Made by a program: the position numbers and the translations under genes. 64,000 bases of DNA from an archaeon. GTDB taxonomy: Archaea > Thermoproteota > Nitrososphaeria > Nitrososphaerales > CADDZS01. Of the stretch, positions 1-7,880 are shown one piece after another. The DNA is taken from contig JAKAPU010000001.1 of NCBI GenBank assembly GCA_021806865.1, forward strand, positions 17,264 to 81,263, given 5' to 3'. The notes beneath the pieces are model-generated. The model had not been told where the DNA came from, searched no databases, and saw only the letters and a program-made list of their open reading frames with translations. The stretch's first letter is position 1. Each line of letters begins with the position of its first letter.

Positions 1-1180
1 GCATCAACACAACAGCCACTATCCCGACCAGCGCCATAACGAAAAACGAGGAGTTGAGCGAATCCAAGAATGCTGGCTCGGCTAGCAATCCTATCACTAC
101 AGGACCAACCGCTCCTCCTCCCACGTTTCCAACACCCCACACGATCGAATTTGCAGTCGTCGAAGCTTCACGAGGAACTATTTCTGAAGTGAGAGACATG
201 ATCAGAGGGAAGGCCGTCAGAGTGAAAAAGCCGAACATTGCTAGATAGACGACCAGAAGTATAGGGTTGGAAGTACTCAAAAAGAGAATCATTGCGATCA
301 CCGAACCCGCGTTTGAGATTGCCAAGACCAACCGCCTGCCCGCTTTGTCTGCCGCCCAGCCGAAGAATGGCTGGGAGAAGATCGCGGTTGAATTCATGAT
401 CACAATTATTATTCCAAGATCGTATCCATAGCTGATCTTAGTTACCTTCGTTAGGTAGGTCGGGATGAGCGAAACGATCCCTATGGTGAAAAGCCCTCGG
501 ATGAAGGAAACTATGGTCAATACTAGGACGCTCGGAAGCAGCTTTCTTACCGGTATCGCCCCTTCTCGTTTCCCGGTTGATCCGGTGGCATCGGGTTTGC
601 TCGCAGAAAAGGAGCGTAGTGCAAGGAAGAGCACAATGCCAGTAACGAAGGCGACGACTGAGAGCGCTGAAACCGACGGGATGGAAAGCGCGACAACCAG
701 CACGACCACAATTGCGGGGTAGATAGCTCTGCCTATGCTTCCTATTGATCCGTTTATCCCAAGAGCTCTTCCAAAGTTCTTGGACTTCCATTGACTTGCG
801 AGGACTGTGGCACCGAGTGGATGGTAGAAAGCGCTTCCTGATCCGGCTATGGCGGCAAAAGGAGTCAATACTAGGAACAAGGCATACCCGCTCAGGTAAA
901 GCGTCGCTACGGCGTAGCCTCCAATCCCCGTGCCGATCAATGCCATTCCCAGCGCTAGCAGTGTTCCATAGTTCTTCCTTGCATCAGACCAGCGCCCGAT
1001 GAAAGGGCTAACCACAATCGAAAAAGTGCTCTGAAGTGCGGCAAGAATTCCCACATCGAGCACCGTGAGAGAATAACTGCTGACTAGTACCGGATAGAGC
1101 ATGGTGAAGACGTACATTGAGCCATCGTTCACAAAATGAGCCAAAGAAGTAGTGGCAAGGCTACGAATGTCGTCGCGCAA
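1..1180 (-). CDS. MFS transporter, 3' end cut off by the window edge
   Basis: Translating the minus strand gives one open frame from about 1180 to base 1 with no stop, so the C-terminus lies outside the window. The protein is highly hydrophobic with about ten visible membrane segments. Near its start it carries SLAHFVNDG, typical of one MFS branch that includes fosmidomycin-resistance-like exporters; cytoplasmic loops read GRWSDARK and GWAADKAGRR, the MFS signature between helices 2-3 and its repeat between 8-9. It should move a small solute across the cytoplasmic membrane by ion coupling; the substrate cannot be told. No ATG fits the start: TTG at 1180 keeps the conserved SLAHF segment, while GTG at 1132 would cut it. 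It diverges from the LLM oxidoreductase gene. Confidence 0.85.
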   Translation of the reverse strand, partial: MRDDIRSLATTSLAHFVNDGSMYVFTMLYPVLVSSYSLTVLDVGILAALQSTFSIVVSPFIGRWSDARKNYGTLLALGMALIGTGIGGYAVATLYLSGYALFLVLTPFAAIAGSGSAFYHPLGATVLASQWKSKNFGRALGINGSIGSIGRAIYPAIVVVLVVALSIPSVSALSVVAFVTGIVLFLALRSFSASKPDATGSTGKREGAIPVRKLLPSVLVLTIVSFIRGLFTIGIVSLIPTYLTKVTKISYGYDLGIIIVIMNSTAIFSQPFFGWAADKAGRRLVLAISNAGSVIAMILFLSTSNPILLVVYLAMFGFFTLTAFPLIMSLTSEIVPREASTTANSIVWGVGNVGGGAVGPVVIGLLAEPAFLDSLNSSFFVMALVGIVAVVLM

Positions 1181-1290
1181 ACTTGTAATTACTTCGAAAA
1201 GATGGTACTTAACAATAGTGAGAGAGTCAGGAACTTTTTCCTCAGATCTTCATTCGGTCTTGCGTTCGGACTCGACCAGGCGTCAGAGTA

Positions 1291-1299
1291 CTATAATTA
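1291..1299 (+). promoter_or_regulatory. TATA box of the LLM oxidoreductase gene
   Basis: TATAATT at 1292-1298 ends 24 bp before the ATG at 1323. In archaea transcription starts about 25 bp past the TATA box, so the transcript would begin at or just before the start codon (leaderless). No Shine-Dalgarno sequence is seen before the ATG, which agrees. Confidence 0.5.
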
Positions 1300-1322
1300 C
1301 TTCGCTTGTTTGATAATGACCG

Positions 1323-2309
1323 ATGCTCAAGAATCTCGGAGTCACGATAGCATGGCAGAGTGCCACCATTCCTTCTTTGAGCGCGCTTGCAAAAGCTGCT
1401 GATAAGTGTGGTTTCGGATATCTCTGGATTCCAGAAGCGTGGGGGCTCGAAGCCTTCTCCACGATTGCTCACGTACTAACTATGACAGAGAAGATCAAGA
1501 TTGGTTCGGGCATTGTCAACGTCTTTTCGAGATCGGCCGCTCTAATAGGCATGACATATGCTACTTTGGATCAGATATCATCGGGAAGGGTTTTGCTCGG
1601 TCTCGGAACTAGCGGTCGAATCCTTGTGGAGAAGTGGCACGGGATCAAGTTCGAAAAGCCGCTCCAGCGAGTGCAGGAGTACGTGGAGGTGATAAGAAAG
1701 GTAGCCACGGGCGAGGAGGCGCAGTTCAAGGGTGAGGTTTTGGACATCTCTCGCTTTCGCCTGTACACAAAACCAGCCAAGGTGCCTCCGCAAATATATC
1801 TGGGGTCGATCGGCGAGAGGAGCCTGAAGCTTGCCGGCAGGATCTGCGACGGCGCGATACTCGCAACGTATCCGATTTCCAAACTTGAACACGCGGCTAG
1901 ACTGGTGAGCGAGGATTTCTCAAAGAAGGTGTTTGCCTACTATCCACTCAGGTTGACCACCTCCGATGAAGAGGCAAAGGCGGTGAAGCTAGAAGTTGCA
2001 AAGAATGTTGCATTCTACGTTGCCTCGATGGGCAGCTACTACGCGAAGAACCTGATTAATCTGGGATACGAGAAAAGCGTGGAAAGGATTATGGAAGCCC
2101 ACCGATTGGAAGGACACAGAGGAGCTACCGGCGCGGTCGACGATGATCTCCTGAACGATTTGAGCTTCATCGGATCTTTGGGTGCTGTCGTGGAGAAGCT
2201 CTCAAGGATTCCTTCCAGTGTCATCCCTGTGTTGGGTCTGAGTGCTGCGTCGGAAGAATCTGTTGCGGCCGGAGTTCAAGCTTTGAAGGAACTTTCGAAA
2301 AGCACCTAA
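1323..2309 (+). CDS. LLM-class (F420-dependent type) flavin oxidoreductase
   Basis: This 328-aa protein has the bacterial-luciferase-like TIM barrel of the F420-dependent oxidoreductases such as methylene-tetrahydromethanopterin reductase (Mer). Visible landmarks are the N-terminal AKAADKCGFGYLWIPE segment, IKIGSGIVNVFSR, and the cofactor-region signature SSGRVLLGLGTSG at about residues 85-98, with a later PPQIYLGSIGERSLKLAGRI. Family members pass hydride between reduced F420 (or FMN) and diverse substrates in the cytoplasm. The exact substrate is unknown: Mer proper is possible, but generic F420-dependent LLM enzymes look the same at this resolution. Its stop overlaps the stop of the convergent GNAT gene (CTAA shared), so the two genes have no spacer. 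A TATA box lies just upstream. Confidence 0.85.
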   Translation: MLKNLGVTIAWQSATIPSLSALAKAADKCGFGYLWIPEAWGLEAFSTIAHVLTMTEKIKIGSGIVNVFSRSAALIGMTYATLDQISSGRVLLGLGTSGRILVEKWHGIKFEKPLQRVQEYVEVIRKVATGEEAQFKGEVLDISRFRLYTKPAKVPPQIYLGSIGERSLKLAGRICDGAILATYPISKLEHAARLVSEDFSKKVFAYYPLRLTTSDEEAKAVKLEVAKNVAFYVASMGSYYAKNLINLGYEKSVERIMEAHRLEGHRGATGAVDDDLLNDLSFIGSLGAVVEKLSRIPSSVIPVLGLSAASEESVAAGVQALKELSKST

Positions 2310-2743
2310 ATTCCCGTAGTGAGAGCCATGCGCATCGCCTTTGCGCTCTGAAGGCACGCGCCCTTGAACTCCTCCGAGTTGAGTACTTCCCCTTCAACCT
2401 TTTCTCGGACTGTTTCTGAGAATCCGAGTTTCAAGTAATAGTCCTTTATCTCGGTGAGCAGGAAGAGCTCCTTCAAGCTGAGCTGCTTTGATGCATCAAC
2501 CACCTGTTGCACCAGAGCTGATCCGATTCCAATGTTACGCAAGTTCTTTTTCACTGCTAGTGAGCGCAGCAATCCCTGGTCATTCCACACCTCCAGCCCG
2601 ACTGTTCCCACAATCTCGCCTTTGGATTTCGCAACCCAAAATCTTGCGCTTTCGATTCCTCTTAGAGTGAGACCGGAGGATTGCAACAGCTCGGTAATAT
2701 CAGCTTGGTCCCGAGCTTCGGCGGGAAAAATTTTCAAAGCCAT
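2306..2743 (-). CDS. GNAT family N-acetyltransferase
   Basis: The 145-aa protein is a single GNAT domain of normal length. The acetyl-CoA pyrophosphate-binding loop is seen in KNLRNIGIGSALVQQVV (R/Q-x-x-G-x-G/A, about residues 65-81), followed by LFLLTEIKDYYLKLGF, where the Y-x-x-x-GF motif ends the fold. The family moves an acetyl group from acetyl-CoA to an amine. The order resembles the ArsN2 and amino-acid N-acetyltransferase branch, but the acceptor cannot be named. It lies just downstream of the TYW1 gene on the same strand, 15 bp apart, so the two are probably co-transcribed. It converges on the LLM gene. Confidence 0.85.
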   Translation of the reverse strand: MALKIFPAEARDQADITELLQSSGLTLRGIESARFWVAKSKGEIVGTVGLEVWNDQGLLRSLAVKKNLRNIGIGSALVQQVVDASKQLSLKELFLLTEIKDYYLKLGFSETVREKVEGEVLNSEEFKGACLQSAKAMRMALTTGI

Positions 2744-2758
2744 GATTGCCGCCTTTCG

Positions 2759-4036
2759 CTAGAGCTCCTTCTCAAAATCTATTGAAACGTCTTCAAAACT
2801 CTTTGTTCGCACACCCATCAGTACTTCTCTGTTTAGCTCGCTCTCGATCAGCTTTGGATAGAGAGAAAAGTTGTCAGAAATTCCCTTCGCAAAATCCAAA
2901 ACCTCCTCGTGAATCGGGGCGTATCGGAAAGCCCTCTTCATCAGGGTGGGATCGTTTGAGCCGAGATTTGTCTCACCGAGCCGCTCGGAGATCCTGGGAG
3001 CGTTCCCGCTGATTGAAAAGCCCTTGACCTCGAGAAAGTTTGGGTTTGCCTTCTGGACGATTCGGCGATAGCCTTCCGGGTTGATCATGTTAACGCTTCG
3101 CACGCACGTTATCCTGATCACGGTCCTGCAGCCGAGATCCTCTAGCATGCCCAATGTCTTGTTGAGCCTCTGCCAGTGGTCCTCGTGCACGGGGAAGTAT
3201 GGCTTCACGGAGGAGCAGACGCGAAGGTACGTGTCCTTGTCCGGGGCGGCTAGTGTCACGTATAACTGCGTTGGTAGATCTCCCGCCTCCTTCATCGCAG
3301 CTATTCTTTCCGGAAAAGTTCCGTTTGTGACCACAAAGGTGGAGATGTTTCTTTTTCGAAACTCGCGTATCAGTTCTCCGATTCTAGAGTACATCGTCGG
3401 TTCTCCGTCGTAGGAGATTGCAACGTGCTTTGGCTTCGCGGCCTCGAGGTGCACTTCGATGATGTCCTTTCGCGAGGCGACGTTCCTTTCTATGATTTCT
3501 CGGGAATCCTCCAAAGAGTGCGAGGCTTGCGGGACGAGATCTGTTTTTAGTTTAAACTGTCTTTTCGAAGGCTCTTGAATGACGCCCGCGTTCTTTAGGT
3601 CGTTGATCGCATCCTTGACCCTCATGTTTGAGATCTTGCAACTCTTTGCGATCTCAGAGATTCCCCTTGGTTTTTTACACTTGGATAGTGCGAAAACAAC
3701 CTTTACCATGTTTTCATAGTTGTCCAGAGCGAAGGGGAGACTCTGCTCGATTATCGCCTGCTGCTTTGAAACAAGCTGCTCAGCAATTGCCTCAGGTTTG
3801 TCGACCTTTTGGAAGTTGTGCTGTCTTCCCTCCACGTCGCGCCAGCAGAAGGAGCATGCAATGTTGCACCCCCGAAACGAGGTCGACTGTATGCACTGGT
3901 GGCTCTTTATCCCAAAGTCGTGCTTGTAGCACTGCCTCCGCCCGCCGGTTCTCAGGCTCTGCTCAGTCCAGTAGCACGGCTTGTACGCGGCGTGCTTGTG
4001 CTTGCCGATGAGAACCTCTCGCTCGGATAGGTGCAT
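2759..4036 (-). CDS. taw1: TYW1-like 4-demethylwyosine synthase with inserted winged helix
   Basis: A 425-aa radical SAM enzyme predicted to condense pyruvate with N1-methylguanosine-37 of tRNA-Phe to make 4-demethylwyosine. The SAM cluster motif is C57-x3-C61-x2-C64 followed by WRD. N-terminal cysteines C21, C36 and C48 (in KPCYWT, RQCYKH, SHQCIQ) match the second Fe-S cluster of archaeal TYW1. VAISYDGEPTMYSRI and FVVTNGTFPERI are the expected barrel motifs. It is longer than usual archaeal TYW1 (about 310-340 aa). The excess is residues about 105-165, containing GISEIAKSCKISNMRVKD, which reads as a helix-turn-helix/winged-helix insertion between the Fe-S motif and the rest of the barrel. 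The start is the first ATG and the family N-terminus is complete. Confidence 0.9.
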   Translation of the reverse strand: MHLSEREVLIGKHKHAAYKPCYWTEQSLRTGGRRQCYKHDFGIKSHQCIQSTSFRGCNIACSFCWRDVEGRQHNFQKVDKPEAIAEQLVSKQQAIIEQSLPFALDNYENMVKVVFALSKCKKPRGISEIAKSCKISNMRVKDAINDLKNAGVIQEPSKRQFKLKTDLVPQASHSLEDSREIIERNVASRKDIIEVHLEAAKPKHVAISYDGEPTMYSRIGELIREFRKRNISTFVVTNGTFPERIAAMKEAGDLPTQLYVTLAAPDKDTYLRVCSSVKPYFPVHEDHWQRLNKTLGMLEDLGCRTVIRITCVRSVNMINPEGYRRIVQKANPNFLEVKGFSISGNAPRISERLGETNLGSNDPTLMKRAFRYAPIHEEVLDFAKGISDNFSLYPKLIESELNREVLMGVRTKSFEDVSIDFEKEL

Positions 4037-4205
4037 TCTCCGTGGTCTAGATGATCTTGGCTTATAGGTATTCTGAGGATCGCGTCGCTAAAGGATGCAT
4101 GGGTTCGACTGCGAGTTGGCTACTGCTTTGCAAATGACAAGGATAAATTGAGCTGGAAGGATGTAACCATGCACGTTCTACAAGGAGTGCTACCTGTTGC
4201 GATAA

Positions 4206-4231
4206 GTACTACCTTAAATATGTTGTACTAC
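4206..4231 (+). promoter_or_regulatory. Promoter with paired direct repeats before vapBC
   Basis: GTACTAC occurs at 4206-4212 and again at 4225-4231, flanking a TATA-like CTTAAATATG at 4213-4222. The repeats are 19 bp apart, so they face nearly the same side of the helix. A VapB-type regulator binding both copies would block TBP/TFB, the usual autorepression scheme of toxin-antitoxin operons. The transcript would start near 4240, about 15 nt before the TTG start. Confidence 0.4.
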
Positions 4232-4255
4232 TTCTAATCTGCTGAGCTGCGAATC

Positions 4256-4513
4256 TTGTCTGGTACTGTAGAATACCGAGAAAGGAAAGTACGTTCAAAG
4301 GTGACACGTAAGGGACAAATTACGATACCTGCTCGCTTTAGGCGAGAGAACTCGATAAGAGAGGGATCATCAGTGGAGATAACAGATACTGGTCGGAAAC
4401 TCATTATTGAACCAATTCCAGATCTTTTAAGTCAGATAGGTGCTGACAAAGGCAAGTACGATCCGAAGATACTGAAGAAAATGCTTGGCGAGTCGAGAAA
4501 ACGATGGCGTTGA
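4256..4513 (+). CDS. vapB: AbrB/MazE-type antitoxin (VapB)
   Basis: An 85-aa protein with the swapped-hairpin AbrB DNA-binding domain. The hallmark VTRKGQITIPARFRRE (about residues 17-32) is followed by IREGSSVEITDTGRKLIIEPIP. The C-terminal tail (GADKGKYDPKILKKMLGESRKRWR) would thread into and neutralise the toxin. The start is TTG; the next methionine would lose the DNA-binding domain. It overlaps the downstream PIN toxin gene by 10 nt, a classic translationally coupled antitoxin-toxin pair. It is expected to repress its own promoter, where paired direct repeats flank the TATA box. Confidence 0.85.
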   Translation: MSGTVEYRERKVRSKVTRKGQITIPARFRRENSIREGSSVEITDTGRKLIIEPIPDLLSQIGADKGKYDPKILKKMLGESRKRWR

Positions 4514-4929
4514 AGGCCGTACTAGACACTCGTTTTTTCTTTGCACTGTACAGTCCTTCTTCCAGCAAACAGGAAACGTGGTGCAAGGAAGTGATTTTAG
4601 AGTCACAGAAGAGCAGCAAATCAGTGTCGCATGCTTATGCGGCCTCCTGCATTACAATATCTGAACTTCATGAGAATATGGCCAGACTCGTAGGAAGAGA
4701 TGTCGTTAGGCTTAGAATTTCTTCTATCAGAAACAGTGGTATTGAATTCATTCCCATCGACGAAGAAATTTCAGAGCTCGCTGGAGATTTGAGGCTCAAC
4801 GCTGGTGAGTTACCTATGGCGGATGCAATAATTGCTGCAACGGCCAAACTTTTCTCAGGGAGTAAAGTTTTGTCCGACGATCAGCATTTCAAAGAGCTCA
4901 AGAACCTTAAGACAAGTTGGGTAGATTAA
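4504..4929 (+). CDS. vapC: PIN-domain ribonuclease toxin (VapC)
   Basis: A 141-aa PIN domain. The acidic metal-binding residues of the family are present: D8 (in AVLDTRFF), E54 (in ITISELHEN), D107 (in MADAIIAATA) and D125/D126 (in VLSDDQHF). VapC toxins cut tRNA or rRNA with Mg2+ or Mn2+. The gene starts inside the antitoxin gene, so expression depends on it. This is the first of three PIN-toxin pairs in the window, and the only one with an AbrB-type partner. Confidence 0.88.
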   Translation: MALKAVLDTRFFFALYSPSSSKQETWCKEVILESQKSSKSVSHAYAASCITISELHENMARLVGRDVVRLRISSIRNSGIEFIPIDEEISELAGDLRLNAGELPMADAIIAATAKLFSGSKVLSDDQHFKELKNLKTSWVD

Positions 4930-5201
4930 GAAAAACCAAATTTCCCTTTTGATTTCGTCCGTTACTTGTCGAACGATATTTCTTCGAACTTGCCAGTACT
5001 TTGAGACCCCCAAGTGCGGCGTGGATAAAGAGTTCCTTCCTACCTGTAGAGAACTTGGAATGTAGCATTAGTTTGAACATTCGTATTGTTCTAACTGCGC
5101 TCATATCCAACGGATTTGTGTTGCTCCTATTCACCAACTTGATGTGAAAGGTCAACAATAAATTCCGGATCGTTGATGATCTTTCTGGAGAGGGCTCAAC
5201 A

Positions 5202-5429
5202 TTGATGAGCGAAAATAGTTTAGGACAAAGACTAAGAAATTATCTGCGTGAGAACTATAGGAAGACCGGTGATCCTCGGATATTCGTGAGCGATACGGTA
5301 GCTGTTATGAAGTTCTTTCTTGGTGATCTGCAAGACAAAAATCCGGAAGCTCAGTCGGAAATTAACTCGTTCAAAATAGCGATAGAGTTTCTTGACGGAG
5401 TAGATCTAGAGCAAGAGTTTGCGACCTGA
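5202..5429 (+). CDS. Small hypothetical protein
   Basis: A 75-aa soluble, acidic protein rich in charged residues, predicted helical, with no recognisable family. GGAGAGGG at about 5187-5194 lies 7 nt before the TTG at 5202 and 10 nt before the ATG at 5205, a good ribosome-binding site; either start may be used. It ends 12 bp before the convergent stop of the winged-helix gene. The Shine-Dalgarno and clean frame argue it is real. I cannot propose a function. Confidence 0.5.
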   Translation: MMSENSLGQRLRNYLRENYRKTGDPRIFVSDTVAVMKFFLGDLQDKNPEAQSEINSFKIAIEFLDGVDLEQEFAT

Positions 5430-5441
5430 TCTTTTCCCAGA

Positions 5442-5768
5442 TTATCTCTCGATCTCGTCGCTTTCATACAGGCCCAGTTCTACTTCCGGACTGAGGTTCA
5501 ACTCCTTGAGTATGTCCATGGACTTGGAGAGTACCTCCTTTCCGTGTTCTGTGATTACGAGAGACATCGGCCCCATCTCCGACATCACAAACTTTACCAG
5601 ATTTCTCCTGAGGCAGTGCTTTGTGAATCGAGTGAGCTGTATCCCGTCAATTCCGCAGTAGAGCATTATCTGGGCGGGCGTTCTCGGAGTCTCGCAAAAG
5701 TACAGCATGCGTATGACTGTGTCTGAGTCGCTAAACGTTCCGGAGTACTCCGAGGCATCCATGATCAT
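5442..5768 (-). CDS. Small winged-helix regulator
   Basis: A 108-aa protein with the ArnR1-like winged-helix pattern common in archaea. SDTVIRMLYFCETPRTPAQIM is helix 1-2, CGIDGIQLTRFTKHCLRRNLVKF the recognition helix region, and SLVITEHGKEVLSKSMDIL the wing and last helix. The C-terminus is acidic. Such proteins bind DNA as dimers and often control neighbouring genes. It lies 80 bp downstream of the last gene of the glycan-precursor operon on the same strand and could be read from it. The target is unknown. Confidence 0.7.
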   Translation of the reverse strand: MIMDASEYSGTFSDSDTVIRMLYFCETPRTPAQIMLYCGIDGIQLTRFTKHCLRRNLVKFVMSEMGPMSLVITEHGKEVLSKSMDILKELNLSPEVELGLYESDEIER

Positions 5769-5847
5769 GGCCGGTTTTACCCTATTGTGACTACTTATCC
5801 CTTGAAGAAAAGGTTTTTTCCAAATGATTGAATCTCCGTCCAGAGAA

Positions 5848-7242
5848 TCAGATGCTCTCCATGCTCACGCGTCGGCCGACGCCCCTGAAGGAAAAGCCTG
5901 CCGCGAGCACTTCCTTGGGGTTAACCACGTTTCTTGCATCGACGAATGCCGCTGGACTTTCCGCAAGCTGGGCTAGTAATTTCAGGTCGAGTTTCTGGAA
6001 TTCCTTGTGAGCGGTCCCGATGACAAGGCAATCCGCACCATTCACTGCCTGTGATAGGCTTCTCCTGCTCTGGTAACCGAAAACACTCTCTCCCGGAAAC
6101 ATTGGATCGTAGATGTCGAGCATTGCTCCCAAGCGGGAGAGGTTGTTACAAACGTGCTCCATTGGAGTCAGCTGGACGTCCTTGATCTCCGGCTTGTAAG
6201 CTACTCCGAGCACAGCGATCTTTGACCCCCGGATGGTTTTCCCAACCTCATTTAGTGCTTCGGAGACAAGTTCTGTTACGTGCTCCGGCATCCTGTCGTT
6301 GATCTCTCTTGCCATTCTCACAAGAGACGGGATGTGTCCTGCCTTAACTCCTTCTGAGATTAGGTAGTATGAATTGCTCGGTAAGCATGGCCCGCCAACT
6401 CCTACTCCCGGATAGTGAGGCATGAAGTTGTATTTTGTTGCGCATGCCTTGATCACTTCAAGTGTGTCGATTCCAAGTTTTTCGAACACGAGGGCAAACT
6501 CGTTTGCGAGTGCAATGTTTACGTCGCGGAAGAGATTCTCCGTGAGTTTCACAGCGTTTGCTGTCTTTGGGTCAGAAACCTTGTAGACCTTTACGTTCAG
6601 GAGCGTCTCGTATAAATCGGCAACAATGTCCGTGGTGTGCTGGTTGATGCCGCCGACGATCCTCGGAACCGTCTTCATGTTTCCCACGATGTTTCCTGGA
6701 TCTGATCTCTCGGGACAGCTTGCGAGTCCAAATTCAGACCCCGCGCTCATGCCCGACTCTGATTCGAGGATAGGCCGTATCAAATTCTCCACTGTGCCAG
6801 GACCTACCGTGCTCTCTATGATCACGACCATGCCCGACTTTAGCAGCTTGCCGATGGTTTTGCAGGCAACCGTTACGGCGCTGTAATCAGGAGTCTTTAC
6901 GTGGTCGACCGGAGTCGGCACACAGACGATTACGAAATCCGATTGCGGTATTGCGGAGGCAAAGTCTGTCGTAGCCCTCAGTTTGCCCGTCCTAACCGGC
7001 TCTTCGATTATCTTGTCCAGTCCGGGCTCGTCCACGAACTTGCACACGCCGTCGTTTACGTTCAAGACAACCTGGGGACTGATGTCCACGCCAATCACGT
7101 TTGCTCCAGCGGCTGCAAACATCGCAGCGGTGGGTAGTCCGATCCGGCCCATACCAACGGTGCAGATGGTCACCTTGCGCTGCGCGTACAGCGACTTCAC
7201 TTCCTCTGTTCGTAGTTGTAGCAGTCCTTCCTTGCTCATCAT
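5848..7242 (-). CDS. UDP-ManNAc/UDP-GlcNAc-type sugar dehydrogenase
   Basis: A 464-aa nucleotide-sugar dehydrogenase of normal length. It shows the NAD-binding CTVGMGRIGLPTAAMFA, the middle-domain KLTENLFRDVNIALANEF and the active-site loop GVGVGGPCLPSNSYYL with the catalytic cysteine. The GVGVGG form, rather than GxGYGG, points to the WecC branch that oxidises UDP-N-acetylmannosamine or UDP-GlcNAc at C6 to the uronic acid by two NAD+ steps. It is the last gene of the seven-gene glycan-precursor operon and its start overlaps the stop of the DUF457 gene by 4 nt. Its product would supply an acetamido-uronic acid for the surface glycan. Substrate choice is inferred from motif similarity. Confidence 0.88.
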   Translation of the reverse strand: MMSKEGLLQLRTEEVKSLYAQRKVTICTVGMGRIGLPTAAMFAAAGANVIGVDISPQVVLNVNDGVCKFVDEPGLDKIIEEPVRTGKLRATTDFASAIPQSDFVIVCVPTPVDHVKTPDYSAVTVACKTIGKLLKSGMVVIIESTVGPGTVENLIRPILESESGMSAGSEFGLASCPERSDPGNIVGNMKTVPRIVGGINQHTTDIVADLYETLLNVKVYKVSDPKTANAVKLTENLFRDVNIALANEFALVFEKLGIDTLEVIKACATKYNFMPHYPGVGVGGPCLPSNSYYLISEGVKAGHIPSLVRMAREINDRMPEHVTELVSEALNEVGKTIRGSKIAVLGVAYKPEIKDVQLTPMEHVCNNLSRLGAMLDIYDPMFPGESVFGYQSRRSLSQAVNGADCLVIGTAHKEFQKLDLKLLAQLAESPAAFVDARNVVNPKEVLAAGFSFRGVGRRVSMESI

Positions 7243-7859
7243 TTTCTATTCATTACACCTTCAACCGCAATAGATTTCAGGACTTGTGATTTGGCTCTAA
7301 GGTAAGCCAAGTGTCCAGCGACAACCGCCAGCGCCACAGCGCCTACTGCTAGCGGTACTTTGTATGCATTCAGCGAGTAATAGTGGAACGAAAAGGGAGC
7401 GAGTATACTGAATATGCCGGTGTCCGCAGCAAGATGCGCCATGAAGGAGGCAGCGGCAAGCGGCACAATTTCCGGTCTCTTTTTGTTCACAAAGTAGAGC
7501 AGAATCAGAGTCACGGCGATGAACCCCACGGAGTGATCCGGTCTGATCGGCTGTGGCATTCCGAATATCGAGGGGAGATGGTCGAAATCCAGCAGCACCG
7601 TGAATGCCACTCCAAGGGTGAGAAAGGTCGTGTCAATCTTTCTTCTCGCAAGCGAAGCGACCAGTCCAACGCCCAAACCCACCAGTGCAAGCTGCGCGAT
7701 TTTTGGGGCGATCGTCGACTCTGGCCTCAGAGTGCCGATTTGAACGCTTTGCCCCGTGAATTTGAAGAAGAGGAGCGTGAGTAATATGTCCGCACCCAAA
7801 AATACCAGAATGGAGGGGAAGGTCTCCCTTGCCCATCCTGATACTTTCTCTCTTATCAT
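7239..7859 (-). CDS. DUF457/YdjM-like membrane-bound hydrolase family protein
   Basis: A 206-aa integral membrane protein with about six hydrophobic segments. It has the DUF457 (membrane-bound metal-dependent hydrolase) landmarks: LLDFDHLPSIF, RPDHSVGFI and FMAHLAADTGIF, that is, conserved Asp/His residues placed at membrane ends. The biochemical role of the family is unclear. It sits between two sugar-nucleotide dehydrogenase genes, overlapping the next by 4 nt and following UDP-glucose dehydrogenase by 21 nt. It is therefore co-expressed with glycan-precursor genes and may act on a lipid-linked intermediate, which is only a guess from position. Confidence 0.7.
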   Translation of the reverse strand: MIREKVSGWARETFPSILVFLGADILLTLLFFKFTGQSVQIGTLRPESTIAPKIAQLALVGLGVGLVASLARRKIDTTFLTLGVAFTVLLDFDHLPSIFGMPQPIRPDHSVGFIAVTLILLYFVNKKRPEIVPLAAASFMAHLAADTGIFSILAPFSFHYYSLNAYKVPLAVGAVALAVVAGHLAYLRAKSQVLKSIAVEGVMNRK

Positions 7860-7880
7860 GATCGATTCTTCACTCTTTGA

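Noticed and set aside
4907..5158. An 83-codon minus-strand frame after the first vapBC
   Set aside because: It overlaps the toxin gene end, has no Shine-Dalgarno or TATA support and resembles no family.
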